Below are positions 21,473-33,862 of a stretch of DNA of 64,000 bases, piece by piece (the stretch's first letter is position 1; each line of letters starts with the position of its first letter). Origin of the DNA: Mytilus galloprovincialis (Eukaryota; Mollusca; Bivalvia; Mytilida; Mytilidae); NCBI RefSeq assembly GCF_965363235.1, contig NC_134843.1, positions 4,402,001 through 4,466,000 on the forward strand, in the 5' to 3' direction. The notes below the pieces were generated by a model, which was given only the letters and a program-made list of their open reading frames with translations, was not told where the DNA came from and searched no databases. The position numbers were made by a program, and so were the translations under genes.

Positions 21473-24400
21473 AAAACAAAAACAAAACAAAAATTTGCAG
21501 GTTTTATGGCCTATTTTGTGTTGCTATCTCATTAATGCCAAATTATTCAGAAAAGTAAAATACTTATTGAAAAAAAATTATAACTAAATCCAAACCAACC
21601 TTTTTACAGCCTTGTTTTATCCATGAACAAATTGTATATATTTTTAAAACAGTCTGAAGATTGTATTTTTGATAAGACCTTTAAATCTGAAAAATGAATT
21701 TACTTAAAATTTTGCATTAGGACATATTTTTCTTCTTGAATTGGTTGGAAGTTTATATATCCAATAAATATCTGAAGCACTAACAACTAATGTTACAGTA
21801 AAGAAAATAAATATAAGTTGCAACTTATTTCAGTGTTTTTGAAATGAGTTCCATTGAAAACCATAAATAAAATGCCAACTGAATTAATATATAACAGTTA
21901 AAATCTTGTTTAAACAACTTGTGGAGAACATTAATAAGCAGACTTACTAATTGCATTGACTATTGTAAACCAAATCTTTATCATGCTGAAAGACGGACAA
22001 AGCATGAATTAGGGAACAAAAGTATATGTCAAATGAAATACAAGTATACAATACACCCATCAAAATATCCACACACATACTCTCTCTTGTTTACAATGCT
22101 CACATATAAATAAATAAATTTTGTTTTTGGCAAAAAAGTAGTAATAATTAATTTATTAGATTCCAACTAGGTTAAGTGAAAGCGCCCAAAACCCACAAGT
22201 AAAATGACATAGTTTTAAATTATATGTGTAGGTTAATTATTTTATTTAAGGTTGAAGGTTGCTTGTTTAACCTCCAGTGGCAGATATTTGTATGCATATT
22301 CCTGATGCAGGTTACGATGAAAGCTAAATTATCACAAATTGTATTGTCACACAATTCTGATGTGTGTTAAATGTTTTATTATATATACTATGTATATTAT
22401 AAATTAATTATGCCTTATTTAAATTAATAAAAATATTTACCACTGAATCAAAATTATACTAATGTCAAGGAAAAAAGGCCAGTTGCTGCTATTTTGATAG
22501 TTGCCCTGGTTGAATGACATTTGTACTAGGAGAGGTCAATATGTAGGACATACCCTCATGTACTCTGTACTCCACTATACATATAACACACGACCAGAGA
22601 GTGATGAGAGAAATCACACATAGACTATACACATAAACCAAATAACATCTATATCAGCACACCTCTACTATTTAACTGACCAATGGTCAACTTTGTTTGG
22701 AAATTAAATTAAACATTTATCAACATCTTCATTCTATCTTTGACTTAACATTACATGTAAATAAACATATATATATCTTTCATACAAACTAACATAAAAA
22801 TATATTTTTCCTTTTAAAAAACACAAAAACACATAATAATAACATATAAACTACACATATGAGAATAAACATTGTCCTTGCATTGTTTGCTCTGCTAGAT
22901 CTATGTGACTGCATTGTTTGATATCAGTAAAAGTAAAGTGCTGTATGGGAGGGGTAAAATTATAAATTACTTGAAGGATCTTTTACAAACATATCAGTAT
23001 ACCTTCCAATTGTGTACTTCAAAATTGATAAGTAGATAGTACATAAATTTTACAATTTGATATTTTAAAATGTCAAATTATTATTGAAAACTACTCATAA
23101 TAACTGATCTTTTTACCTAACTATAAAATATGTAGATTTCTCACAAAAATCAGGTCACATTACATTTTTTCCTATTAAAATGAACTGGTCATCACTCATG
23201 ATATTCTGTGAAAAATAATGTAGTTAATCAATGTATCTTTATTTCACTGCAACATTGCATGTGTAGAATACTGTGCATGAAAACTACCAACAATCAAGTA
23301 AAAATATAAACCTATTCTGGTAATGTGTAACAAAAAGAAAACAAAAATGAAGATCTTTATACAAAGCACCTTAGGTACTTACAAAGGAGATACATACATA
23401 TAACAGACATACTTAGAGTATGCCTGTTTCACGTTCCGCCTGATCAGTTATATCAGGCAACCATTTATAACGGACATTTATTCTCAACAAAATCTGCACT
23501 CTGGAATCACAGTTAAATGTACTGGGATAATAAAGGCAAATAGTGTTGTTACTATGGCAATATCATTTGTTTCAAAAAATGGGAAGCATTTTGAATTGAA
23601 AAATTATGGAGTAGGGTACTTATCAGGCAGTATATATTACAGGTATGAATAACAATGTTACAGTGGCTAATTATTCGTCCTGTAAAGAATTGATTTGCTC
23701 ATTAGATCAACAGAGTGTAATATATATTCAAGTCATTTGCGTATTTTTCATAGAAACCAACATTAAAAAAAAACAAAGTTAAGGTACATGCTTTGGGAAG
23801 GTAAGTTCAGAAATGTCACTTAAAAACAATTGAAAAGGCATCCAGGCAAATTTCCTTACAAAACTTAGATATAATCAATCTTGAGGAGTTCTTGGTTTAA
23901 ATGGTAGCATCATAGTTGGCACAGATTTTTGTATAATTTAACCCTTATAATAAACTGGTAGTGTCTGAATCCTTATTAAAATATGTATTTTTTTTCTCCC
24001 AATGATTTTTAGTTCAAGGCAACAATGTTTTTGTTTTTAAGGACCCTAGTTTTTTACATTAAATTTTTTTTAATCCCAAGAATTTCAAAATAAATAGAGT
24101 TACTCCTCTTTGTACAAAATACGCTGACCATTTTAAAATCTGAACAGTTCATCCATATTGGTTTTTGAAGTTTTAGTGTCCTAAATATAATCCATCTTCA
24201 TGCTACTTTGAAGCAAAAATTTATACAAAAAATATAAAAATACCAATTAGTCCTGATAAAGGCCTTTTTTTTCTAAACTGGTTTTGTTTTTTAAATTATT
24301 ACTTATCTTTAAACAAATTTAGAATCAAATACTGATGTAGGGTTGGTCACACAGTAGGGAATTCAAAATTTTTATATTTCTCGTTTTAGTAAAAGAAGGA

Positions 24401-27400
24401 AAGGGCATGGAAAATGTCAGGACCAGACATAAAGTTCATTTCTATCTAATAAGATATGCCACTATTTGAATAATTCAACACAAGGGAAAGTCACAATTAT
24501 CTTTTGAACATTGAATAAAAAATGCTGAAATTATGTTTATCCAGTATTTCAAAACAAGTGACAAACAAATTATGTTACAAAAAAATCACATGATATTTTG
24601 TATGCAAAGTAATTCTATCACTTAAAATTGTCACAAAAACAATGAAATTTCTACATGCACATAGGTCATTTCTCTTTAAAACAGAAAAGGTGTATATAAT
24701 TGAGAAACAAGATGGAGAGAGATATAGAGATAGAGAGAAAGAGAGTTACATATAGACAAGAATTGTTTGCTCCAATGAGATCATAGGAATCATCATAATA
24801 TTGAAATATGTCTGATACATAGCAGACAATTATTGATAGAAACATACTGGTAGTCGCCTAGATATGTCAGACTCAGCAGACAGTTATTATGCAATTGACT
24901 ACACACACATAGTGTGTAAAAATATTTAGTTTTTTTTACATGTGTATGATACAACAGACAATTAGTGTTTATTTAACTTGAAATGGTATAGTCTTGTTTA
25001 TGTGTCTTACACTAGAGTTAACAGCTATGATTTTAATACAAAGGACAAAAAATAAACCACCCCCCAACTCCTCCTCCCTTATTGTAGTTACTGTTTAATC
25101 CCAAATTACAAGGAAAATTCATCTAAATAAATTAAAGAAATTCAATGGAATAAGACATAAAGTTAGCAAGGCCCTTCTTACCAATAAACATTCACATCCA
25201 TGCAGGAAGATTTCCTACTGGAAAATATAACCTCTCTATTTCTTATTATCTCAAGTATCTCGAAATATTCCAGATATAAAATGTAGATTTAAGAAAAATA
25301 ATTGAAGAACTTGAGACTAAAGCTGGTTCACAATAAAATCTGGTATCACAGTGCAGTGAAATAGTGATTATTTATCCCATCCTCTGTCTTAAGCAGTTTT
25401 ATTCCATATGAAAATATTTAATGCCTTATTTTATATTTTCTTTATCATCACAACTGAAACCATGTGTGTCCAGAATATTTGATAAAAATTCATTTTAAAC
25501 AAGGATATGTGTCCGTAGGACAACATGCCTCATTCTTCCATTTCCATGTTCATTGAACTGTAGAATCTGGGTAAAATAGGACATCATGCCTCATTGTTCC
25601 ATTTCCATGTTCATTGAACCGTAGAAGTTGGGTCAATACCCTATTTTGTCATATTTTTTGTTAAATTGTCGTCACAATAAGAATGTTTAATCAGTTTGAA
25701 GTTGATGTGACCTTCATGGTAAATCATTTTGAACTTGAACCAGATTTAGGACAAAAGGACACAAAGATTATACTTTTGTAGGCTGAGAGATCAAAATGTG
25801 TTGAAACCTGAATTGCTTGAATGTAACTTCATCTGAACAATATTGACTTCATAATTTTTTTAAAGCTCCAGATTAAATTAAAATGAGTTGACCATATTAA
25901 AATGGAAATGGTTTCGGTTGTGAAAAAATACTAAGTGTTTACATGACATTATCCCCTATCCAAAATCCATTCATCAGGCACACAAAAATGGTCCCATTAA
26001 CATTAATAAAGTCATCAAAGTAGGTAAGATTGTAATCAAATGCCTGTTGTTAGAAACAATCTTTTAGAACCAGTAATTCATAATATTTATAAAACACAGA
26101 ATTTGCCACTTCAGAATCAAAACTGAAGGTAAAAGACATTCTTCACACATCCTAACAATTTTTTCTATATTTTGAAAATTTTAGCAAGAAATGGATTAGA
26201 TTTTAAAATAGTGATTGGCTCCTGGCATTTTAAATATTTAATATGAATATAGGTGTATTATCATTCTCAGATACAGTTAATGCATTTTTACATAATACTG
26301 AAAAAATTATTCAATTTATTAATTTCACAAGACAAAGTCTTGCATGACCAGAAAGGACTAATAATAGTTTTAATAATATGGAATCTTTGAGAATGAATTC
26401 ATCTTAAATGAACTCTGGTATCTTTAGAACAAGACAATTCAATATAACAATTCCATCTTCTTACGAAAAATAATTTCTTTAAAAAAAAAAATGTCATTAT
26501 TTTCCTTTCCTTTAAAATTATTGCATTTTTCCTTAATTGAAAACCTATAAATTATTAATGACAAAACTGAATGTTGAAGTTTTCAATTCTGCAAATGTCA
26601 TTTCCCTCGGAACAGAAATTTTCTCTTTTGAGTTGAAGTTTTAATTTCCTGTCAGTTTGTATATTTCTGTATAAATGTCATAATTTGGTTTAGTTCAAAG
26701 TGTCACTACAATATTAACAATTATGCCATATTGGGTTTTATTCCTTTACCAGCCTAGTTTCAAATACTTTTTAATAATAAAAACATTATTACAATCAACT
26801 TGTTTCTAAAATATTTTTTTTTTAAATTATTAATTTGACAGCCTTTGAATGAACTCCCCTAACATACTGATCAGAAATATAATGCGATATCAACCAATGT
26901 TATCCTTTTTGGTTAAAAATAGAAAAAAATCATATTGTATAATAGATTTTTTTATCAAATTCAAGGTTCAAATAATTTTTTAAAAATAAATATGTATAAA
27001 TATATATAATAATGAAACTTAGTTTAGAGAAGGAAGGTATTTAGGAAAATTAACATGGACAAATATTTCTTTTCCTCAACACTTTTGACAGAATTAATTT
27101 TGTTTTGCATGGAACATCAGTAAAAATAAATCACAAATACCTCGTTTCCTTAATTTCTATTTAATATTCTTACTCTAAGCAACCATAATCTACATGGGGA
27201 TTACATTTATTAACTGACGTTTCTCATTTTAATGTAAATTCAGAAATTATTGCGATGTTTTTATTATTGCGAAAAATGTGACAAGGTAATAATTGCATTA
27301 ATGTAAACTTGCATTTTGAAGTTTTTTATATGAATTGAACAGGACTTTTCTCAATATCGTAAAAATTAAAATCGCATTTTTTTTTCTACATTGACAAAAT

Positions 27401-27880
27401 CGCAATAATAAACGCATGCAATAATTTCTGAATTTCCAGTAGTAATGTATTACAGATTCCAGTTCTAAAAACAACCTGACTTAATATTTTGGCACAACCA
27501 GATAGCTACAGATTTAGATAAAACAAATATCAACTTCCCAGGTTCAAGAAAAAAAGGTGTTTCCATGTGAAATGAAGTAAGACTACCAATGTACTGGCCT
27601 ACATCAACATCAATATTGAAATTAGAACAAAATAACTAAAAACTATTCAGTAAAGCCACAAAGAATAACAATGATAATAAGTGCTGCTTTGCATTTCAAC
27701 ATAAAATGCTTAATTAGGAGCAGGGACAATCAAGTTCTATAACTCTCTCATAAAGATATGTATCACAAAAATGGCATGCCCTTTGTCAAATGATAGACCT
27801 AACCAAAGAATATCACAATAGCTTCATCTCCCTTTCAAATAATTTAATAAGCACATGGAAGGAGATAAAATGGCTGCCAA
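21473..27880. other. Gene-free AT-rich interval; may include the long 3' UTR of the PPxY gene
   Basis: No frame longer than about 65 codons is present. Notable contents are a local two-copy duplication of about 62 bp at 25517-25640 ('catgcctcatt(g/c)ttccattt'), a purine-rich GAGA tract at about 24713-24745, and a palindromic MITE at 27234-27437 (listed separately). Part of the right side would be the 3' UTR of the gene ending at 27888. No single polyadenylation site could be chosen among many AATAAA-like words. Confidence 0.4.
27234..27437. mobile_element. Palindromic MITE-like element
   Basis: The left arm 'aaattcagaaattattgcga' (27236 onward) is mirrored by the right arm, whose reverse complement reads 'aaattcagaaattattgcat' from 27436. 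Both arms continue with 'tttattattgcga'. The left half of a relative lies at 29036-29130 and a right half (opposite orientation) at about 63525-63585. It is non-coding. No target duplication was identified. Confidence 0.6.
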
Positions 27881-27887
27881 CCGACAA

Positions 27888-28457
27888 TCATACAGAATTT
27901 TTTGCTGGCGCTGCACTGTTATGATAAACGTTTGTTCCTAAGACTCCTCCTGGATAATCGGGAGGTCGGTCCATATTAACTCCAGTATTACGTGTAGTTT
28001 GCCTAAGTTGTCTTGAGGACACAGAAGTTCTATTAAACTGCTGCGGTTGTTGAAAGCACGAATGATTGTTATTTTCTGACATACTGTAACAACGCAACAC
28101 AGGGCATCCACTATTATTGTCTGTTACTAAATTACTATTTTTGGCTTGGCCAATGCTATCTATGGAGGACGTAGACCGAGAACTATAAGGAGGGGGACTG
28201 TCCTTATCGTATACAGTTTTATTTGGTGGTGGTCGAAAGCATATTTGATAATCACTCCTTCGATGACGTTCCAATTTGTTCTGACTTTCTATATAACCCT
28301 CCTCCCCATCCTTGGATATAGGGATATGGGGCGGTAATTGAACAGAAGTTTGTGCTGATTGCATTATGATATTGCGTTCACGTAATAAAGCGGTCTGATG
28401 CTCGATATTATCCTGATTGGTTGATCCAGTTGATGATGTGGATGGCACATAGACAAC
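27888..28457 (-). CDS. Terminal exon of a PPxY membrane-protein gene (cytoplasmic tail)
   Basis: This exon encodes 189 residues and the stop TGA (27890-27888). On the minus strand the acceptor reads 'ttgttcgttctag' and the exon opens in phase 0 with GTT GTC TAT, matching the phase-0 donor at 38526. The in-frame TAG just before it is the acceptor itself, so the first codons here are not a translation start. The sequence is Ser-, Pro-, Asn- and Gln-rich and probably disordered. It carries 'SPPPYSS' (PPPY at 28196-28185) and 'RPPDYPG' (PPDY at 27965-27954), two PPxY motifs of the kind bound by WW domains, for example in NEDD4-family ubiquitin ligases. A membrane protein with PPxY motifs in its tail recalls the WBP1/VOPP1 and Shisa groups, but I see no specific match. 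Function is not assigned. Confidence 0.75.
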   Translation of the reverse strand, partial: VVYVPSTSSTGSTNQDNIEHQTALLRERNIIMQSAQTSVQLPPHIPISKDGEEGYIESQNKLERHRRSDYQICFRPPPNKTVYDKDSPPPYSSRSTSSIDSIGQAKNSNLVTDNNSGCPVLRCYSMSENNNHSCFQQPQQFNRTSVSSRQLRQTTRNTGVNMDRPPDYPGGVLGTNVYHNSAAPAKNSV

Positions 28458-30799
28458 CTAGAACGAACAAAACAAAGTAGCTTTAAATATATACACAATA
28501 GTATTACAAACTAAACACTCTGCAGACACAAATGTTCATTGCTGTAAAAAATGGAAACTAAAATGATTATATTCAATGCTGGAAATCTATTCTCTAAAAA
28601 AATGGAAAACAAAAAAAAATGTATATTCATTGCTGTAAAAATACTGGCCACTGGATGCAAATAAATAGATCTACAATCTGTGATTTTTTTATAGTTTTCC
28701 TTGCTTTTGGAAACAGATTTGCATTAGTTAATTTAATATAGTTTAAAAGAATATCTTTTATTTCCCTTTTATTTCAGCATACAATCAAGTTCTGACCATC
28801 AAGATATATCAGTGTATCCCAAACTCTGTCAGACCAACAAAATGTCAGACAAAAAGTCATTCTGTCAGACAGAACCTTTAGGATTTTTTGGTTGAATATA
28901 TAGAAGAAAAGTTGAAATTTCTTTTTCCGTCAGACAAACCCTAAAACAGTTTGGCACAGACTGATATATTTTGAATAAACCATTTGTTGCATGAGATATC
29001 CCATCAAAACTAATTCAGAATATCCTACCTAATACTGTAAATTCAGAAATGATAGCATGCATTTATTATTGCCATTTTGCATTTTAGACTAAATTGCAAG
29101 TTTAAATAATTGCGATTATAACCCTGTTTTTGCAATATATATATAATAAAAAGCATTTCAATATTTTTTTTTTATTTACAGTACTGTTTTTTTTTTTTCA
29201 TCATATCATTAGAAACAGATTCAATTGCATATTCCTATAAATTGTACAGTTATCTAAACTAGAAAATCCTAATTTTCAAATTTTATATTTATTTTCATAC
29301 ACCTGTGTAAAATAATAAAATTATAACTGTGTATTTTTATACACCTGTGTAAAATAATAAAATTATAACTGTGTATTTTTATACAATCTATATTCATCAT
29401 GTTCATATATTTTATATATATTCTACATTCATTTATTTTAATTTAATTGTAAAATCCAAAATTCCAAATATTCTCCGATATCATATTTAACTGTAGAACA
29501 GATATCTTAAGAGAAACCAACAAGAACAGTGCAATGCATTCTGCAAATTAAAAACAAAATCATGAATTTTGAACAAACCTATAGAAGATGTCCGTTGGTC
29601 TGTAAGAAACTCAGAAAATTTTATTTTTACATTCGTTCATCAAAAATAAAAATAATTTTGTATAATTGCTAAAGGTATTTTAAACCAATGAGAAAATTAG
29701 AAAATATTACCCATAAAGCCCTATTTTAGAAGAGCCAATCATATTATACAAACACTGCACCCTTGTTTTGTTTAGATACTATTTTATGAGGTATTTTGTC
29801 TATTGTACTATTAACACCTATCCAGACATCTAAGTCCTGGCAGGTGAATTATTATAATTTTTACATCACTGTCTCGGGGAGGTTATAAATGCACATCAAA
29901 AGTCAAAAGTAGCACACACAAATTGAGAACTCTTGTCTCTTATTTTCTACAAGTATGACTATGATGACGTAGAAAAACTGCTAAAAGATGCTAGAATGTA
30001 TTACTTTACATACTATAAATATTTCGTATTGCATTTTTGATTTTGAGCACTTATCACTTTTGGACCATAGATCACACATTCTTCCTGGACACACAATCAT
30101 TGTGAATGCTTTTACAATTATTTTTGTGATCAATTTTGTTAGTTGTTCTTCATGTCTACGACCCTTTACACTGATGTTCTGTATATGGACTAAGTCTCGT
30201 CGGAGAAAGAAAGAAAGAACAAGGAACGATAGTATATTTATCACAGAACTTACATATAACAGAGAGGAAAAAGAAATTGCACATGTTCTCCAGCTAGACA
30301 CACTAACTTGTAATTCATAGACAAATGTAAAAGTATTGGAAAACAAGAAAAGGTGTCAGACTGGTTTACAAAATGATAACATATTACCAGTACAACTCTT
30401 CAAATCACAAATATGCAGTCGTTCTGTTCTGTAGTACTTTAGAAAAGTGTAAAATAAAACATGTTAATTTCATTCAAAATATTGAAAAATTAAAAAGTAT
30501 TTATATGCTAGTTCCAGGATACAATAGTTAGTTAAATGTGTCATGTGTGACTTTCATAATCACCTGACCAAAATGTAGGCATTGTCACTGCCAACACATG
30601 TTGAGAAAAAGTTTGATTTTATTCTGCATGAAATAATTTTGAAATTAAAATCTAACCAGATGCAGGGCAAAGCTTTATACGACCACAGACGATGATGACA
30701 GCATATTGAAGAACCCCATATATTCAATTTTGGTTGAAATCAAACAAATTTTAATTTTTGACCCTTTGGAACTAAATGTAGACCAATTTGAAAACGGGA

Positions 30800-31052
30800 C
30801 AATACTGTGCAATTGAATATTTCTTGCTATTGTGCAAAACTGTGCAATTGAAAATTTCTTGCTATTGCGCAATATTGTGCAATTAGATATTTCTTGCTAT
30901 TGTGCAATACTGTGCAATTGAAGATTTCTTGCTATTGCACAATACTGTGCAATTGAAAATTTCTTGCTATTGCACAATACTGTGTAATTGAAGATTTCTT
31001 GCTATGCGGAATACTGTGCAATTGAAAATTTCTCGCTATTGCACAATACTTA
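30800..31052. repeat. Tandem array, 35-bp unit x about 7
   Basis: The unit is 'tgtgcaattgaaaatttctt' followed by 'gctattgcacaatac'. The array sits inside a longer dispersed repeat (about 30660-31500) with phrases such as 'ttttggaccctttgga', 'atgtagaccaatttgaaaac' and 'actcccaaaatcaat', shared in part with the left edge of the window. Confidence 0.8.
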
Positions 31053-31500
31053 ATATAATAATTTTGGACCCCGATTTGGACCAAACTGGGCCCATAATCA
31101 AAAATCTAAGAACATGTTTAGATTCAGCATATCAAAGAACCCCAAGAATTCAATTTTTGTTAAAATCAAGCTAAGTTTAATTTTGGACCCTTTGGACCTT
31201 AATGTAGACCAATTTGAAAACAGGACCAAAAATTAAGAATCTGAATACAGGGATCAAAGAACCCCAATTATTCATTTTTTGATGAAATCAAACAAAGTTT
31301 AACCAAAACTCCCAAAATCAATCCAAACCTTCTTTTTGTGGTCATAAACCTTGTGTTAAAATTTCATAGATTTTTATTAACTTAAACTAAAGTTATTGTG
31401 CAAAAACCAAGAAAAATGCTTATTTGGTACCTGTTTTTGGCCCCCAATTCCTACACTGTTGGGACTAAAACTCCCAAAATCAATCTAAATGTCTTAACCA
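31053..31500. repeat. Dispersed mollusc repeat flanking the 35-bp array
   Basis: It contains successive 'caaagaaccccaa', 'actcccaaaatcaatc', 'aaagttattgtgcaaaaacc' and 'ccaattcctacactgttggg' phrases, the same family as 1-430. Non-coding. Confidence 0.6.
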
Positions 31501-31979
31501 GCTTTTCTGTTTAAACTTAATACTATGCTTAATGTTTTATATAACTTCACACTATATTCAACATATCAATGGTAAGAATGCTCTAGGTGGACACAAGTTA
31601 TTGATGAAGGGACAAACTTTGTGTAAAATTTAAAATGTCAGACTTGTCACACAACTGATATGTAGTCTAGACATCCAATCAGTGCTCAGACAATAACAAG
31701 TCTATACAAAAATAAATGTAAATTCTTCCTAATTTTTTTTTTTTTGAAATTTCTGTCTGGTAATTATCAAAATGACCTTTGAGGTGGAACATTCTTTAGA
31801 AAATCAATCTGACCATCATTTCATAAAATAACAGAACCAAATTGTATTGAAAAAAATCTACAATGAACAATTTTTGTATGAAACCTTATGGTGTTGGGTG
31901 AAATCTGTAGTGTTGACACTGTATGTTCAGCAACTAACACCTTTAATTTAATACTGATTTAAAATTTTCAAGCATAAAA

Positions 31980-32080
31980 AAAAAGATGTGGTTTGAATGC
32001 CAACGAGACAACTCTTTTTAAGAGAGACCAAATGACATAAAATTAACAACTATAGGTCACCCACCATACAGCCTTTTTTT
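31980..32080 (-). repeat. Fragment of the 'gtctcattggcactc' repeat family, reverse orientation
   Basis: 'aagatgtggtttgaatgcca', 'acgagacaactct' and 'aacaactataggtcac' are the reverse-complement parts of the repeat seen at 38325-38500 and 62995-63065. Confidence 0.5.
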
Positions 32081-32679
32081 TTTGGTCTTATACTAAACAT
32101 TAAGCAACTAATACCTTCTAGATTATTAAGTAAGTTGGCCTATTTCTCAGACAGAAGACATTAAAAAATTTAAATTAAAAAAAAAAATGTTTTATATATA
32201 GTTTATGTAGTTTGTATTTTGTTTGCCACAAGCTGTTTGTATGCTTTACAACAAGAAAGATTATTATAATTAAAATACATGTATTTTACAACATATTTTA
32301 AGATCTTGTATTGAACCAGCAAAAGTAAATCAAGTAAATAACCAAATGTGTACATATCTTTCGTTTGATATTTATATTTTTAGTCTGTAACATACTGCAT
32401 CAAACCAGCTGTCACTGTGATTATACGTCACATACAGTTTTAATGGATGAACAGAATAATATAATTCCACAAAACAGGAAACAAAACCAAAAACCAAAAA
32501 TATCTTACAAAGCAGAAAATCTCATTTTTCAGAAGATCAGTTTTTAAGTAAGTAATAGAACAAAGAAAAATATGGCAATGCCCTGACATTGCTTTCCTAC
32601 TTATTTCAACTCAAATTGTCAGAAATTTTAGAAGAAATTTTCATTTCTTACCGAGGCAAATCTAACAAAATTTATCGGA

Positions 32680-33000
32680 CCACAGATGAATTATCACGTT
32701 GTGATTGGTTAAATGCCGTCACGTGGTGACCCCTTATGAGACCGTATGGGGTTAGTAAGTTTCATATGGGGTTCATGACGCGTTAATGGCGACGTCATCT
32801 ATTAATGTTGTTGTGTTTCATTGTTTATTTTTCAACAAAACGCCGCAGAAAAAGTCCAGTGTCCGATAAATTCGTTATACGGTTAACTACTGACCCCTAC
32901 GGATCTATAGAGGGTGAATAAAATTCATAGGGGACTCTGCCTCCGGCCTCACCCCCTATGGATCTGTATGGGGTCAGTAGCGAACCATATAACTTATAAT
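32680..33000. repeat. GC-richer dispersed repeat with 'tatggggt' words
   Basis: This block contrasts with its AT-rich surroundings. It contains 'gtcacgtggtgacccc', 'cgttaatggcgacgtcatct' and mirrored 'cccctatggatctgtatggg' phrases, with 'atccatagggggtg'-type inverted counterparts. The ends at about 32690 ('tcggaccacagatgaa') and 32875 ('gtgtccgataaattcg') suggest internal inverted repeats. It carries CRE-like TGACG words, as does the block at 51890-51960. Mobile origin is likely; class not determined. Confidence 0.45.
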
Positions 33001-33241
33001 AGTTAATTGTAAGATTTTAACCTAAACTGATTTATTTCCACAGAGTTCCACAATTACTTAATAGTCACTGTAGAAAAGGGCCTGAATGCAAGACTTTATA
33101 AGCAGGGTATAATAAGCTAAAACACATCTACTTAGCCAGTCAACATATAGAACACAAGTTTGGTCTTTCAGGTTCAACAAAAATACTTGTTTCCATGTAC
33201 TTGCCCACAAATATATTTCATCATCTAGTATAGTTTAAGCA

Positions 33242-33372
33242 GGGCTGTGTTCAATATCGTAGCTGCTAAATATATCTAAATAGATTTTGTCTATTGAACT
33301 TGTAGCTAGTCTTTAGTTTTTACAGAGATATTGATAGCAGCTACGTAGATGCTACGATATTGAACACAACCC
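33242..33372. mobile_element. MITE with 'GGGYTGTGTTCAATATCGTAGC' ends
   Basis: The left end 'gggctgtgttcaatatcgta' (33242) is mirrored at the right end, whose reverse complement is 'gggttgtgttcaatatcgta' (33371). The inverted repeat is about 22 bp with one mismatch, and the element is about 131 bp long. Ends of the CAGGG type recall hAT elements. A clear 8-bp target duplication was not found, so this class is tentative. The right end abuts the 27-bp minisatellite. Confidence 0.7.
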
Positions 33373-33862
33373 AGGTATTTATTTGCCAGCAGTGTAACCA
33401 GGTATTTGAATGTCTACAGTGTCACCAGGTTTTTGGATGTCTACAGTGTAACCAGGTATTTGGATGTCTACAGTGTCACCAGTTGGATGGCTACAGTGTC
33501 ACCAGGTATTTGGATGTCTACAGTGTAACCAGGTATTTGGATGTCTACAGTGTCACCAGGTATTTCGATGGCTACAGTGTAACCAGGTATTTGGATGTCT
33601 ACAGTGTCACCAGGTATTTCGATGGCTACAGTGTAACCAGGTATTTGGATGTCTACAGTGCCTACAGTGTAATCAGGTTTTTGCATGTCTACAGTGTCAC
33701 CAGGTTTTTGGATATCTACAGTGTAACCAGGTATTTGGATGTCTACAGTGTCACCAGGTATTTGGATGTCTACAGTGTCACCAGGTTTTTGGATGTCTAC
33801 AGTGTAACCAGGTATTTGGATGTCTACAGTGTCACCAGGTATTTGGATGTCTACAGTGTGCA
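33373..33862. repeat. Minisatellite, 27-bp unit x about 18
   Basis: The unit is 'gtctacagtgtcaccaggta' followed by 'tttggat', with variants (gtaacc, gtttttg, atggc). Because 27 is a multiple of three, long frames stay open in two plus-strand phases and on the minus strand, giving nine-residue peptide repeats. No start, splice or flanking coding signal supports translation. Confidence 0.9.

Noticed and set aside
29981..30346. Overlapping 121- and 110-codon frames on opposite strands
   Set aside because: They have no recognisable domain, no splice-compatible context with the PPxY gene, and an overlap of opposite frames as expected by chance.
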